From: DATJPD01 sp035506575
GTDB lineage: Bacteria > Pseudomonadota > Alphaproteobacteria > CACIAM-22H2
Assembly (NCBI GenBank): GCA_035506575.1
Contig: DATJPD010000068.1
Coordinates: 44,179-108,178, forward strand
Reading direction: 5' to 3'
Length of the DNA stretch: 64,000 bases
Shown in pieces: positions 33,030 through 41,680 of the stretch (within the stretch, counting starts at the first letter, position 1; each line of letters opens with the position of its first letter). The notes below the pieces were generated by a model that worked only from the letters and a program-made list of their open reading frames with translations, was not told where the DNA came from and ran no database searches. Made by a program: the position numbers and the translations under genes.

Positions 33030-34307
33030 TCAGCCGAGCAGCAGATGCATGCCGCCGAGCGAGATCACCGGTATATACGTGATCAGGACCAGCGCGGCCA
33101 GATAGATGATCACGAACGGGATGATCCCGCGATAGATCGTCCCGAGCTCGAGCCCGAGCACCGACTGCGCCACGAAGATGTTGATGCCGAACGGCGGGTG
33201 GAACAGCCCGATGGCGAGGTTCACGGTGACCACGATGCCGAAATGCACGGTATCGATGCCAAGCGCCTTGACCATCGGCACCAACAACGGGCTCAGGAGC
33301 AGGATGGCCGACAGCGGATCGATGAAGCAGCCGACCAGCAGCAGGAGCACGTTGATCGCCAGCAGCAGCTGCCAGGCCGAGACGTGGAAGGCGTTCAGCC
33401 ACGCGACCATGGCCGCCGGCACCTGGTTGACGGTCAGGAGCCAGGCGAACACGCCGGCACAGGCGACGATGATCAGCACCTGTCCGGTGAACAGTACGGT
33501 GGTCGCGGACGCTTCCACGATGTCGCGCCACAGGAGCTCGCGAAACACAAAGCGCGTTACGAGGGCCGCGTAGACGCACGCCACCGCCGCCGCCTCCGTG
33601 GGCGAGAACACGCCGCCGTAAATGCCGCCCAGGATGATCACCGGTGCCCCCAGCGCCCACGCGCCGCGGCCGGTCGCGCGCAGGAAGTGCCGCCATTCGA
33701 ACGGATCGCCCGCGCCGAAATTCTCCTTCCGCGCGCGCCACATCACGTAAGTCGCGAGCATCAGCGCGATCAGCAGCCCCGGTACCACCCCTGCCGCATA
33801 GAGGCGCGGCACCGATTCCTCGGCGGCGGCCCCGTAGACGATCATCGGGATCGAGGGCGGGATGATGATGTCGATGGCCCCCACGGCCGTGATGAGGCCC
33901 GCGGCGAAGGTCGCGGGGTAGCCGGCGCGGATCATCGCCGGGTGCATCACCTTGCCGATCGTCGCCACGGTTGCCGCGCTGACGCCCGAAATGGCGCCGA
34001 AGATCGCCGAGGTGCCAACCGTGGTGACGCCGAGGCTGCCGCGCACCGAGCCCACGCCCGCCTGCACGAAATCGACCAGCCGCTGCGCCACGCTGCCGCG
34101 ACTCATCAGCTCGCCCGCGTAGATGAAGAAGGGGACTGCGAGCAGCGCGAACTGGTTGATCGAGCCGAACAGGTTCTGGTGCAGGGCTGCGAGCGGCACG
34201 TGCATGTAGAACACGAGTGCCGTGCTCACCGAGGCCAGGAGCACGATGAAGATCGGAAATCCGAGCAGCAGCAGGACGACCGGGACGACCCCGAGGGCGA
34301 AGGTCAT
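33030..34307 (-). CDS. dctM: TRAP transporter large permease (DctM)
   Basis: The 425-residue protein has about 12 membrane helices and the DctM hallmarks SGVSAATVATIGKVMHPAMIRAGYP and GAIDIIIPPSIPMIVYG. It is the Na+-driven translocation subunit. It overlaps the dctQ stop by 4 bp (34304-34307), so the two subunits are translated together. It lies 31 bp upstream of dctP. Confidence 0.94.
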   Translation of the reverse strand: MTFALGVVPVVLLLLGFPIFIVLLASVSTALVFYMHVPLAALHQNLFGSINQFALLAVPFFIYAGELMSRGSVAQRLVDFVQAGVGSVRGSLGVTTVGTSAIFGAISGVSAATVATIGKVMHPAMIRAGYPATFAAGLITAVGAIDIIIPPSIPMIVYGAAAEESVPRLYAAGVVPGLLIALMLATYVMWRARKENFGAGDPFEWRHFLRATGRGAWALGAPVIILGGIYGGVFSPTEAAAVACVYAALVTRFVFRELLWRDIVEASATTVLFTGQVLIIVACAGVFAWLLTVNQVPAAMVAWLNAFHVSAWQLLLAINVLLLLVGCFIDPLSAILLLSPLLVPMVKALGIDTVHFGIVVTVNLAIGLFHPPFGINIFVAQSVLGLELGTIYRGIIPFVIIYLAALVLITYIPVISLGGMHLLLG

Positions 34308-34828
34308 GATGGAGGGGCCTCCCGCGCGCCGCTCTCAAGCCTGTCCTGGACGCCCCGATGGCGGAGCACGGCCACGACGCCGCGCCAGACGGCGATAAGG
34401 GTGATCAGGCCGAAGCCGAGTGCTGCCGCCCCGTGCGGGATCCACATCGGCACGTCGGCCGTGTCGCTGAGCCGGCCAAGACGGAACATCTGATAGGCGT
34501 ACGTGGCGGATTCATAGAAGACGAAGCCGCACAGCACCGCCATCAGGGCGAGATCAATCCAGCGCAACAGCGCCTGCACCGGTGCCGGGCACAGGCGCGC
34601 AATGACGTCCATGCGCAGATGCTGCTCGCGCCAGGTGACGACGACCGCGCCCAGGAACGTCATGCCGACCATGATGAAGATCTGCACCTCGTCGGAGCCC
34701 AGGATCGTCCAGCCAAGCAGGTACCGGCCGACCACGTTGACGAAGTTGAGCGCCACGGCAGCGATGAACGCCAGCGCCAGCAGCAGCTCGATGGCGCGCG
34801 TTGCGCGCGCAAACAACCGGTCGATCAT
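34304..34828 (-). CDS. dctQ: TRAP transporter small permease (DctQ)
   Basis: The 174-residue protein has four membrane helices (IELLLALAFIAAVALNFVNVVGRYLLG first) and the DctQ motif DEVQIFIMVGMTFLGAVVVTWREQHLRMDV. It is the small TRAP membrane subunit that pairs with DctM. It is the first gene of the dctQMP unit. A family-1 palindromic repeat lies just upstream, in the 161 bp before it. Confidence 0.93.
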   Translation of the reverse strand: MIDRLFARATRAIELLLALAFIAAVALNFVNVVGRYLLGWTILGSDEVQIFIMVGMTFLGAVVVTWREQHLRMDVIARLCPAPVQALLRWIDLALMAVLCGFVFYESATYAYQMFRLGRLSDTADVPMWIPHGAAALGFGLITLIAVWRGVVAVLRHRGVQDRLESGAREAPPS

Positions 34829-34851
34829 GCGTGCGGGCGCCTAGACTATGA

Positions 34852-34976
34852 CCCTCTCCCGTCGGGAGAGGGTGGCGAGCGAGAGCGAGCCGGGTGAGGG
34901 GTAGCGCCCGCCAGGATTGGACTGGCCCCTCACCCGCTCGCTGCCGCTCGCGACCTCTCCCCCCGGGAGAGGTGAT
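34852..34976. repeat. Dispersed palindromic intergenic repeat, family 1 copy B
   Basis: This element has the same structure as the one at 8097-8246: CCCTCTCCCGTCGGGAGAGGGTGGCG-type hairpin, GGTGAGGGG/CCCCTCACCC arms, and a right part (CACCCGCTCGCTGCCGCTCG through the CCCCCCGGGAGAGGTG hairpin) that is identical in sequence to copy A over more than 40 bases. Copy B is about 25 bp shorter in its middle. Confidence 0.88.
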
Positions 34977-34989
34977 GGGGTGCTCAGCA

Positions 34990-36099
34990 TCATGGAACCA
35001 CGACGAAGTTGTTGAAGCCGCGGCTGGCGGCGTCGTGCAGCGAGGAGAGCGCCTCGTTGACGTCCTTGAGCGGGATGCGTCGATGCTCGAACGCGGACAG
35101 GTTGAGGGTTCCGGTGCGCGCCATCTCGGCCAGCTCCTGACCCTCGCCTGTCGAGAACCAGCAATTGCCGATCAGCTGGATGTTCATGCCCATGAGCCAG
35201 TGCACGGAAAGCAGCAGCGTCTCGGCGACGCCGCCGACATTCACCGCCCGGCCGCCGCGCCGAAGCCCGCGCAACGCATCCATCATGGCACTCGAGGGTG
35301 CCCCGGGCGGCAAGGCGTCGACCATCGCGTCCACTCCGTCGCCGTCGGTCAACTCCATCATCCATTCGGCGACCGGGCGTTGGCCTGCCGCCAGCACCTC
35401 GATGCGCGCGGGTGCCAGCGCCTTCACGCGGTCGAGAAGCGCCTGGGTGCGCCCGGTGCCGAGGATGCGCGACACGCCTGTCGCGAGCCCGACGAGGGCC
35501 GCGCACAGCCCCAAGGTGCCGCCGATGCCGTTGACGAGAAGCGTGCGCCCCGGCCCCGCACCGGATTTCTTGATCGCGGCGTAGGCCGTGCCGAGATAGC
35601 CGAAGCGCGCCGCCTGCTCGAAGGTCACGTTCTCGGGCAGCTTGACCAGCGCCACTGCGGGCGCGGTCACGAATTCGCAGAGGCCGCCATACGGATAGGC
35701 CTCGAACACCGGCTGCGATGCCGGCCCGCGGCCGAAATATCCGGCGAAGGTGAAGCCGCGGCAGTTGACGATCTCCCCGCCCCGGCAATGGCGGCACGAG
35801 CCGCAGCCGCGCGCCGGGTTGACGTAGACGCGGTCGCCCGGCCGCACCGACTGCACCTGGCTTCCGACCTTGGCGACCACGCCCGCGGGGTCGAGGCCGA
35901 AGATCGCCGGCAGCTTGGGCAGCGGCAGGTAGGGAAACCACTCCGGCCACTTGGTCAGCACGTTCTTGAGGTTCGGCACGACGCCGCACGCCTTGACCTC
36001 AACCAGGACGTCGGTCGGCCGCGGCTCGGGTACCGGAATGTCCTCGATCAGCAGCGGTCCGCCCACCTTGTGCAGGCGCGCCGCGCGCATCGTCGCCAT
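34990..36099 (-). CDS. Zinc-containing alcohol dehydrogenase (MDR)
   Basis: The ATG at 36099 follows GGGAGGAGCG; an earlier in-frame start would have no such site. The 369-residue enzyme has the structural zinc loop GCGSCRHCRGGEIVNC (four Cys), the GroES-like domain (VLVEVKACGVVPN, in which the usual catalytic Cys region reads KACGVV), and a Rossmann domain TLLVNGIGGTLGLCAALVGLATG. It should oxidise an alcohol or reduce an aldehyde with NAD(P). It lies next to the TRAP operon on the same strand, with 161 bp and a repeat between them, so the transported acid and this enzyme might be linked. Confidence 0.88.
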   Translation of the reverse strand: MATMRAARLHKVGGPLLIEDIPVPEPRPTDVLVEVKACGVVPNLKNVLTKWPEWFPYLPLPKLPAIFGLDPAGVVAKVGSQVQSVRPGDRVYVNPARGCGSCRHCRGGEIVNCRGFTFAGYFGRGPASQPVFEAYPYGGLCEFVTAPAVALVKLPENVTFEQAARFGYLGTAYAAIKKSGAGPGRTLLVNGIGGTLGLCAALVGLATGVSRILGTGRTQALLDRVKALAPARIEVLAAGQRPVAEWMMELTDGDGVDAMVDALPPGAPSSAMMDALRGLRRGGRAVNVGGVAETLLLSVHWLMGMNIQLIGNCWFSTGEGQELAEMARTGTLNLSAFEHRRIPLKDVNEALSSLHDAASRGFNNFVVVP

Positions 36100-36170
36100 G
36101 ACCTGCGCTCCTCCCAAGCGTTTGCTTGGGAGACACACTAACGCGTGTTTGGCGGCGATCTAGGAGTTTT

Positions 36171-36692
36171 TTAAGACGCGCTGGCGGCTGGCGCGTCGGC
36201 GCGCGCCCGGCCGATCTCATCCATCTTGCGCTTCAGCGCGAGACCGTCGAGCTTGTCGACCGGCAGGCTGACGAAGAGCTTGATCCGCGTCTCGAGCGCC
36301 CGGAAGGCGGCATAGAACGCGCGGCGGCGCTCGGCCTCGCTGCCCTCGGTCGCCAGCGGGTCGTGGACGCCCCAATGCGCGGTCATGGGCGCACCCGGCC
36401 ACGCCGGGCACGGCTCGGCGGCCACTTGGTCGCAGACGGTGAACACGAAGTCCATCACGGGTGCGCCATGATCGGTGAACTCGTGCCAATCCTTGCTGTG
36501 CAGGCCCGCCGTAGGGAGCTTCGCCGACTGCAGCATCTCGATGGTCATCGGATGCACGCTGCCGCGCGGCGCGCTCCCGGCGCTGAACGCGCGGAAGCGG
36601 CCCTTGCCCCAATGGGTGAGCAGACTCTCGGCCATGATGCTGCGCGCCGAATTACCGGAGCACAGGAACAACACGTTGTAGACGCGGGTCAT
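36171..36692 (-). CDS. arsC: Arsenate reductase ArsC, thioredoxin-type
   Basis: The start at ATG 36692 follows GAGGAGTGCCCG. The 173-residue protein has the LMW-phosphatase P-loop LFLCSGNSARS (CX5R). It also has the second redox motif FTVCDQVAAEPCPAWPG, where two Cys six residues apart complete the three-Cys relay of thioredoxin-coupled ArsC. It reduces arsenate to arsenite. No arsR, arsB or acr3 is near, so export depends on genes elsewhere. The C-terminal extension (about 35 residues with ETRIKLFVSLPVDKLDGLALKRK) is usual in alphaproteobacterial relatives. Confidence 0.9.
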   Translation of the reverse strand: MTRVYNVLFLCSGNSARSIMAESLLTHWGKGRFRAFSAGSAPRGSVHPMTIEMLQSAKLPTAGLHSKDWHEFTDHGAPVMDFVFTVCDQVAAEPCPAWPGAPMTAHWGVHDPLATEGSEAERRRAFYAAFRALETRIKLFVSLPVDKLDGLALKRKMDEIGRARADAPAASAS

Positions 36693-36878
36693 CGGGCACT
36701 CCTCGTGAGAGACCGCACCGGCTGGCAACCCTGAGCGTCGGCAACATTTATATTGTCGTCTTTTGTCTGACCCCTGACATCGGGAGCGGCGCGGCCCTGA
36801 ACTCCCAGTCAGCCGCGATTTTCCTGGCTTCCTGTTACAGGAGAATGACCGGGAGCCAAGCCCTTCAGGCGTTTGACT

Positions 36879-37748
36879 CTATCGCCCGGGCCAGGCAGCG
36901 CCGCGGCGCTCGGCACCACGCCACAGGAGGGTCCCGGGAACCAGCGGCCGCCCCGCGGTCGCGCGCTCGGTGGGCGGCATGACGTCGCGGCTCGGCCACA
37001 GGCCCGAGATCAGCCCCCAGGCGTAGCCCTCGGGCAGGCCGCGGGCGCGCATCTTGGCCACGGCCTGCGCCTGATCGTATTCGAGCGGCTGATGCTCGAT
37101 CAGGATGCCCTCGGCCGTCGGCGTCAGCACGCTGAACCACACGCGCGGCGTGCCGTCGTCGGCCGGCATGCCGATGACTCCCGGGTTGTGCCACAGCCTC
37201 CCTGCGACCTCGCGCGTGAATGGCACGCCGCAATGCCCGCCGATCACGCCGTCGCCTCCGGCCGCGGCCAGTTCCTCGCCGATCGCCGTCCCCATCGAGG
37301 CGAACACGAAGCGGTCGATCTTGCCGACCCCGCCGTGGACGACCGCAAGGCGCCGGCCGCCGATCTCGACGTCGAGGCGGCGCGGCAGGGCGCCCATCCA
37401 GGCGCGGCTCGCGGCATCGACGTGGCTATCGGCGTACGCATACCACTCGGCTGCGAGAACGGCGCACGCGGTGCCGTCGGCAAACCCGCAGCCGCAATCG
37501 GCGGCGCGGCTGGCCAGCGCTTCCTCGCAATTGCCCATGACCACGCGGATCCCGCTGTCGCGGATGCGGTCGATGACCGCTTGCGGGTCGGCACAATACG
37601 CCGCGAGATCGCCGGTGCAGATGACGTGGCTGGCGGGAATGCCGCGCCGCTTCACCTCCGCGAACAGCGCCTCGGTCGCCTCGAGATTGCTGTAAGGCCC
37701 GCCAAACAGCAGGACCGGCCCGTCGAGCCTGATGGGATCCGAAGACAT
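36879..37748 (-). CDS. Metallophosphoesterase-like protein with altered metal site
   Basis: The ATG at 37748 (MSSDPIRLDGP) begins the homologous part; longer frames upstream have no support. The 289-residue protein keeps the calcineurin-like fold order: a first strand, CTGDLAAYCADP (metal Asp), VVMGNCEEAL where family members have GNHE/GNHD, HGG in LAVVHGGVGK, and GGHCGVPF near the end. The first metal motif DxHGN is replaced by GGPYSNLEA, and the His of GNHD by Cys. Activity may be changed or lost. It is divergent from the LeuC-like gene with a 97-bp intergenic region, which may reflect a shared regulator. Confidence 0.75.
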   Translation of the reverse strand: MSSDPIRLDGPVLLFGGPYSNLEATEALFAEVKRRGIPASHVICTGDLAAYCADPQAVIDRIRDSGIRVVMGNCEEALASRAADCGCGFADGTACAVLAAEWYAYADSHVDAASRAWMGALPRRLDVEIGGRRLAVVHGGVGKIDRFVFASMGTAIGEELAAAGGDGVIGGHCGVPFTREVAGRLWHNPGVIGMPADDGTPRVWFSVLTPTAEGILIEHQPLEYDQAQAVAKMRARGLPEGYAWGLISGLWPSRDVMPPTERATAGRPLVPGTLLWRGAERRGAAWPGR

Positions 37749-37845
37749 GCCGCAACTATACGCATTTCCGGCAAGGCTGCGCGATATTGACTCTCCCTGG
37801 GGCGGGGTCTCTACTTTCGCAAAAGTGCCGACGAGGACTCGCCCG

Positions 37846-39243
37846 ATGCCGCAAACGCTGTTCGACAAGATCTGGGACGCCCATGTCGTGGCGCGGCGGA
37901 GCGACGGGCGCGACCTCGTCTACATGGACCGCCATGTGCTGCACGAGCTGCACGCGCCGCACGCGTTCATGCGCCTGGACGAGACCAAGCGCGCGGTGCG
38001 GCGGCCGGACCTCACCTTCGCCGTCCAGGACCATACGGTCGCGAGCCGCCCCGGTCGCGACGACACGACCAATCCCGAGGGGGCGCCCTTCATCCGGGCG
38101 ATGCGCGCGGGCACGCAATCGCGCAACATCCGCCTCTTCGACATCGGCGATCCCGAGCAAGGGATCTCGCACGTCGTCGGGCCAGAGCTCGGCATCGTGC
38201 TGCCCGGCACGACCTACGCCTGCCCGGACAGCCATGCGTGCACGGTGGGCGGGCTTGGGGCTTTGGCGTTCGGCTGCGGGACGACCGAGCTCGAGCACGT
38301 GCTGGCGACGCAGGTGATCGCGCTGAAGAGGCCCAAGCGCATGCGCGTGCGGCTCGACGGAAAACTCGGCCGCGGTATCACGGCCAAGGACGTGGCGCTG
38401 CGCATCCTGGCCGAGATCGGCGTCGACGGCGGACGCGGCCATGCGATCGAATTCGCAGGCAGCGTCGCACAGGCGCTGTCGGTCGAAGGCCGCCTCACCT
38501 TGTGCAACCTGACGATCGAGATGGGGGCGCGCAGCGGGTTCGTGGCACCGGATGAGACGGCGTTCGACTGGCTCGCCGGCCGGCCGTGGGCGCCCAAGGG
38601 TGCGGCGTGGGATGCTGCTCTCAAGTCATGGCGCACGCTGCACAGCGACGACGGCGCCATATTCGACCGCGAAGTCGTGATCGACTGCGGCTCGCTCGAG
38701 CCGCAGATCACCTGGGGCATCGATCCGAGCCAGGTGATCTCCGTGTCCGGCCGCGTGCCCGATCCCGCGGGCGCCGACCCGCGGCATCAGCCGGCGATGA
38801 AGCGGGCGCTCGACTATATGGGGCTGTCGCCCGGCCTCGCGCTTGAGGGGCTGCCGGTCAACCGCGTGTTCATCGGGTCGTGCACCAACAGCCGCATGCC
38901 CGACCTCGAAGAAGCGGCGGCGATCGTGCGCGGGCGCAAGGTCGCCCAGGGTGTGGCGGCCCTGGTCGTGCCCGGTTCCTCCACGGTCAAGCGCGAGGCC
39001 GAGGCGCGCGGCCTCGACCGCGTCTTCCGCGACGCCGGCTTCGCCTGGGGCGAGGCCGGCTGCTCGATGTGCGCCGGCGGCAACGGCGACAAGGGCAAGT
39101 CCGGCGAGCGCTGCGTGTCGACCACGAACCGCAACTTCGAAGGCCGCCAGGGCCAGGGCGTGCGCACGCACCTCGTCAGCCCCGCGATGGCCGCCGCCGC
39201 CGCGATCACAGGCAAGATCACCGACGTCCGGAAGCTGGCCTGA
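37846..39243 (+). CDS. LeuC-like aconitase-family large subunit (possible dimethylmaleate hydratase)
   Basis: The start at ATG 37846 gives 465 residues, the usual LeuC length. The [4Fe-4S] ligands are C346 (GSCTNS), C406 and C409 (GCSMCAGGNGD). The second motif is unusual, since LeuC normally has CLxMNPD there. Substrate-binding parts such as FAVQDHTVASRP and GPELGIVLPGTTYACPDSHACT are conserved. It forms a hydratase/isomerase with the LeuD-like product encoded next (TGATG overlap). The pairing with a lyase gene of the isocitrate-lyase superfamily, and no leuA or leuB nearby, fits the dimethylmaleate hydratase (DmdAB) arrangement better than leucine synthesis. Leucine isopropylmalate isomerase is the main alternative. 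Confidence 0.88.
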   Translation: MPQTLFDKIWDAHVVARRSDGRDLVYMDRHVLHELHAPHAFMRLDETKRAVRRPDLTFAVQDHTVASRPGRDDTTNPEGAPFIRAMRAGTQSRNIRLFDIGDPEQGISHVVGPELGIVLPGTTYACPDSHACTVGGLGALAFGCGTTELEHVLATQVIALKRPKRMRVRLDGKLGRGITAKDVALRILAEIGVDGGRGHAIEFAGSVAQALSVEGRLTLCNLTIEMGARSGFVAPDETAFDWLAGRPWAPKGAAWDAALKSWRTLHSDDGAIFDREVVIDCGSLEPQITWGIDPSQVISVSGRVPDPAGADPRHQPAMKRALDYMGLSPGLALEGLPVNRVFIGSCTNSRMPDLEEAAAIVRGRKVAQGVAALVVPGSSTVKREAEARGLDRVFRDAGFAWGEAGCSMCAGGNGDKGKSGERCVSTTNRNFEGRQGQGVRTHLVSPAMAAAAAITGKITDVRKLA

Positions 39244-39860
39244 TGGAACCGTTCATCTCCTTGACCGGCGTCGCAGCACCCATGCTGGCCGACGACATCA
39301 ACACCGACCAGATCACGCCGGTGTATCGCGACCTGCACCCCGATTACGCGAAGCTTTTGTTCGCGCGCAAGCGCAAGCGGCCGGACGGCAGCGACGATCC
39401 GGACTTCGTGCTCAACAAGCCGCAGTTCAAGGACGCGAAGATCCTGGTCGCAGGCCAGAACTTCGGCTGCGGCAGCTCGCGCGAATCCGCGGTGTGGGCG
39501 TTCGTCGCGGTCGGCATCCGCTGCATCATCGCGCGCAGCTTCGCCGACATCTATCGCGACAATTGCCTCAAGAACGGCGTGTTGCCGGTCGTCCTGCCCG
39601 CGGGCGACGCCGAGGCGTTCGAGAAACTCGTCGTCGAGACGGACGGCACGGCACCGTTCAGCGCGGATCTGCGGACACAGACCGTCACCGCCCCGGGCGG
39701 CCGGCAGTTCAAGTTCGACATCGCACCCGAGGACCGCACCATCCTGCTCGAAGGGCTGGACGACATCGGGCTCACGCTCAAGCACGCGCCCGACATCGCG
39801 GCGTGGGAGCAGCGGATGCAGCGCGAACGGCCGTGGCTGCAGAGCCTCAGCCGCACCTGA
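39243..39860 (+). CDS. LeuD-like aconitase-family small subunit
   Basis: The 205-residue protein has the LeuD swivel-domain motifs: DDINTDQITP near its start, NFGCGSSRESAVWAF in the middle, and ARSFADIYRDNCLKNGVLPV, which includes the phosphate/carboxylate-binding Ser/Arg residues. The ATG overlaps the TGA of the large-subunit gene, so the subunits are coupled. It completes the active site of the hydratase formed with the 37846 product. The lyase gene follows 23 bp later. Confidence 0.9.
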   Translation: MEPFISLTGVAAPMLADDINTDQITPVYRDLHPDYAKLLFARKRKRPDGSDDPDFVLNKPQFKDAKILVAGQNFGCGSSRESAVWAFVAVGIRCIIARSFADIYRDNCLKNGVLPVVLPAGDAEAFEKLVVETDGTAPFSADLRTQTVTAPGGRQFKFDIAPEDRTILLEGLDDIGLTLKHAPDIAAWEQRMQRERPWLQSLSRT

Positions 39861-39883
39861 TACGGGATACAGAGGAGAGCGCC

Positions 39884-40786
39884 ATGAACCTTCGCAAAAA
39901 GCTGCGCGAGCTGATCGCGCGTCCGGGCCTGCTCCTCATGCCCGGCGCCTACGACGCGCTGTCGGCGCGCATCATCGAACGCGAAGGCTTCGAGGCGATC
40001 GTCGCCGGCGGCTACGCGGCGGTCGGCAGCATGTTGGCCGCCCCGGACATGGGCCAGAGCAACATGCGCGACTACGACACCCACTACGAGCGCATCTGCG
40101 AAGCGGTGCAGATCCCGGTCTATGTCGATTCCGACACGGGCTTCGGCGGCGTCAACAACGTGTGGCAGATGACGCGCAAGTTCGAGAACGCGGGCGTGGC
40201 CGGCTTCTTCGTCAGCGACCAAGTATTCCCCAACCGCTGCGGCTACCTGCCCGGCAAGCAGATCGTGCCGGTGGAGCAGATGCTGGCGAAGATCAAGGCG
40301 GCGGTGGATGCGCGGCGCGATGCCGACATGCTGATCGTGGCCCGCACCGACGCGGTCGCGGTCGACGGACTCAATGCCGCGATCGAGCGCTGCCAGATGT
40401 TCATCGAGGCCGGCGCCGACCTGGCCAAGCCGCAAGGGGCGGACACGATCGAGGACATCAAGCGCGTCATCCGCGAGGTTCCCGGCGCGCATATGGCGAC
40501 CCTGTCGCAAGCCGCCGGCAAGGCCAAGGTCACCTTGGCCGATCTCGAGAAGGCCGGTGTGGCGGCGGTGAGCTTCCCGTCGGCAGCGCTGTTTGCCGCG
40601 GCCGCGGCGGTCAAGAAGGTCATGGGCGCGCTGAAGCGCGACGGATCGCTCGACGGCGTGACGGGCGATCTCGTACCGCTCAACGATTACTACGACCTCG
40701 TGGGCCTCAAGGATATGCTGACGCGCGAAGAGAGCTACGACGTGGCCGCGCGCAAGATCGCGCAACGGCGCGCCGCGGCGGATTGA
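39884..40786 (+). CDS. Isocitrate-lyase/PEP-mutase superfamily lyase (2,3-dimethylmalate lyase-like)
   Basis: The 300-residue protein starts after AGAGGAGAGCGCC. It has MPGAYDALSARIIEREGFEAIVAGG and the metal-binding VDSDTGFGG (D82, D84) typical of the family. The catalytic loop reads NRCGY (117-121): the Cys expected of lyases is kept, but the usual K-[KR]-C-G-H is changed at both ends. Methylisocitrate lyase, oxaloacetate decarboxylase and dimethylmalate lyase are the nearest enzymes. Next to a LeuCD-type hydratase, dimethylmalate lyase (product: propionate plus pyruvate) is the best-fitting guess. The LysE gene overlaps its stop codon. Confidence 0.88.
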   Translation: MNLRKKLRELIARPGLLLMPGAYDALSARIIEREGFEAIVAGGYAAVGSMLAAPDMGQSNMRDYDTHYERICEAVQIPVYVDSDTGFGGVNNVWQMTRKFENAGVAGFFVSDQVFPNRCGYLPGKQIVPVEQMLAKIKAAVDARRDADMLIVARTDAVAVDGLNAAIERCQMFIEAGADLAKPQGADTIEDIKRVIREVPGAHMATLSQAAGKAKVTLADLEKAGVAAVSFPSAALFAAAAAVKKVMGALKRDGSLDGVTGDLVPLNDYYDLVGLKDMLTREESYDVAARKIAQRRAAAD

Positions 40787-41397
40787 TGACCCTTAGCTTC
40801 CTCGTCACCTCGCTGATCGTCGTGATCTCGCCGGGCACCGGCGTGCTCTACACGCTCGCGGCCGGGCTGTCGCGCGGCGGGCGCGCCAGCGTCATCGCCG
40901 CGTTCGGCTGCACGCTCGGCATCGTGCCGCACATGGCAGCCGCCATCCTGGGGCTCGCAGCCCTGCTGCATGCGAGTGCGGTCGCCTTCCAGACCTTCAA
41001 ATATGTGGGCGTCGCCTATCTCCTCTATATGGCCTGGATGGCGCTCAAGGAGCATGGGACGTTGCGCGTCGAAACGAAAGTGGACGCGCGCTCGGCGGTC
41101 CGCGTGATCGTGCACGCGATCCTGATCAACCTGCTCAATCCGAAGCTCTCGATCTTCTTCTTCGCCTTCCTGCCGCAGTTCGTGGATGCGAGCGACCCCG
41201 AACCGCTGCCGCGCATGCTCGAGCTCAGTCTCGTGTTCATGCTTCTGACCTTCGTCGTCTTCGTGGGCTACGGGCTGTTCGCCGCGGCGATCCGCAGCCA
41301 CGTGCTATCACGCCCGCGCGTGCTCACCTGGATGCGCCGCACCTTCGCGGCCGCCTTTGTGGCTCTGGGAGCTAAGCTGGCCTTCGCCGACAGATGA
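40786..41397 (+). CDS. LysE-family exporter
   Basis: The 203-residue protein has about six membrane helices. LysE hallmarks are VISPGTGVLYTLAAGLSRGGRASVIAAFG at the start and NLLNPKLSIFFFAFLPQFVDAS in the middle. Its ATG overlaps the lyase stop (TGATG), so it belongs to the same operon as the LeuCD-like hydratase and lyase. That context suggests export of a pathway intermediate or of a toxic analogue. The substrate is not known, and the family usually moves amino acids. Confidence 0.88.
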   Translation: MTLSFLVTSLIVVISPGTGVLYTLAAGLSRGGRASVIAAFGCTLGIVPHMAAAILGLAALLHASAVAFQTFKYVGVAYLLYMAWMALKEHGTLRVETKVDARSAVRVIVHAILINLLNPKLSIFFFAFLPQFVDASDPEPLPRMLELSLVFMLLTFVVFVGYGLFAAAIRSHVLSRPRVLTWMRRTFAAAFVALGAKLAFADR

Positions 41398-41680
41398 GCG
41401 AGAAGACGTCGGGGCTCGACGCGCGGTGAACCGCGCGGTCACGAGTCTGTGAGCCGCACGAGCTGCCCGCGGTTTTTGGAAAATTTGACGAGAGTCGACG
41501 CGGAGTGCGCGCGCCGCATGCCGCTGCGCGCCTCAAGCGGTCAGCGCGCGAGCACGCGTCTGCACGTTGATTACGCATCTCGGTTTTTTCACACATTTTG
41601 ATTTAACGCCTTTGTTCATTTAATAATTTTGACTTCGCTTCGCGGTTGCGTTTTGCAGTGCGGCATAATTTATTTGGCGC
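41398..41680. other. AT-rich intergenic region upstream of the coiled-coil pair
   Basis: The 283 bp contain no ORF. The right half (about 41555-41680) is strikingly AT-rich for this window, with runs such as GGTTTTTTC, TTTAATAATTTT and CATAATTTATTT. A TTGACT box occurs at 41629-41634 and CATAAT at 41664-41669, but their spacing (29 bp) is too wide for one sigma-70 promoter. CATAAT lies only 11 bases before the next ATG. Confidence 0.5.

Noticed and set aside
37846..39860. Plain leucine-biosynthesis isopropylmalate isomerase
   Set aside because: Not excluded, but neighbours (lyase, exporter, no leuA/leuB) and the changed second Fe-S motif argue for another substrate, so no leu gene symbols were given.
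41629..41669. TTGACT and CATAAT as a sigma-70 promoter
   Set aside because: The boxes are 29 bp apart, far beyond the usual 16-18 bp.
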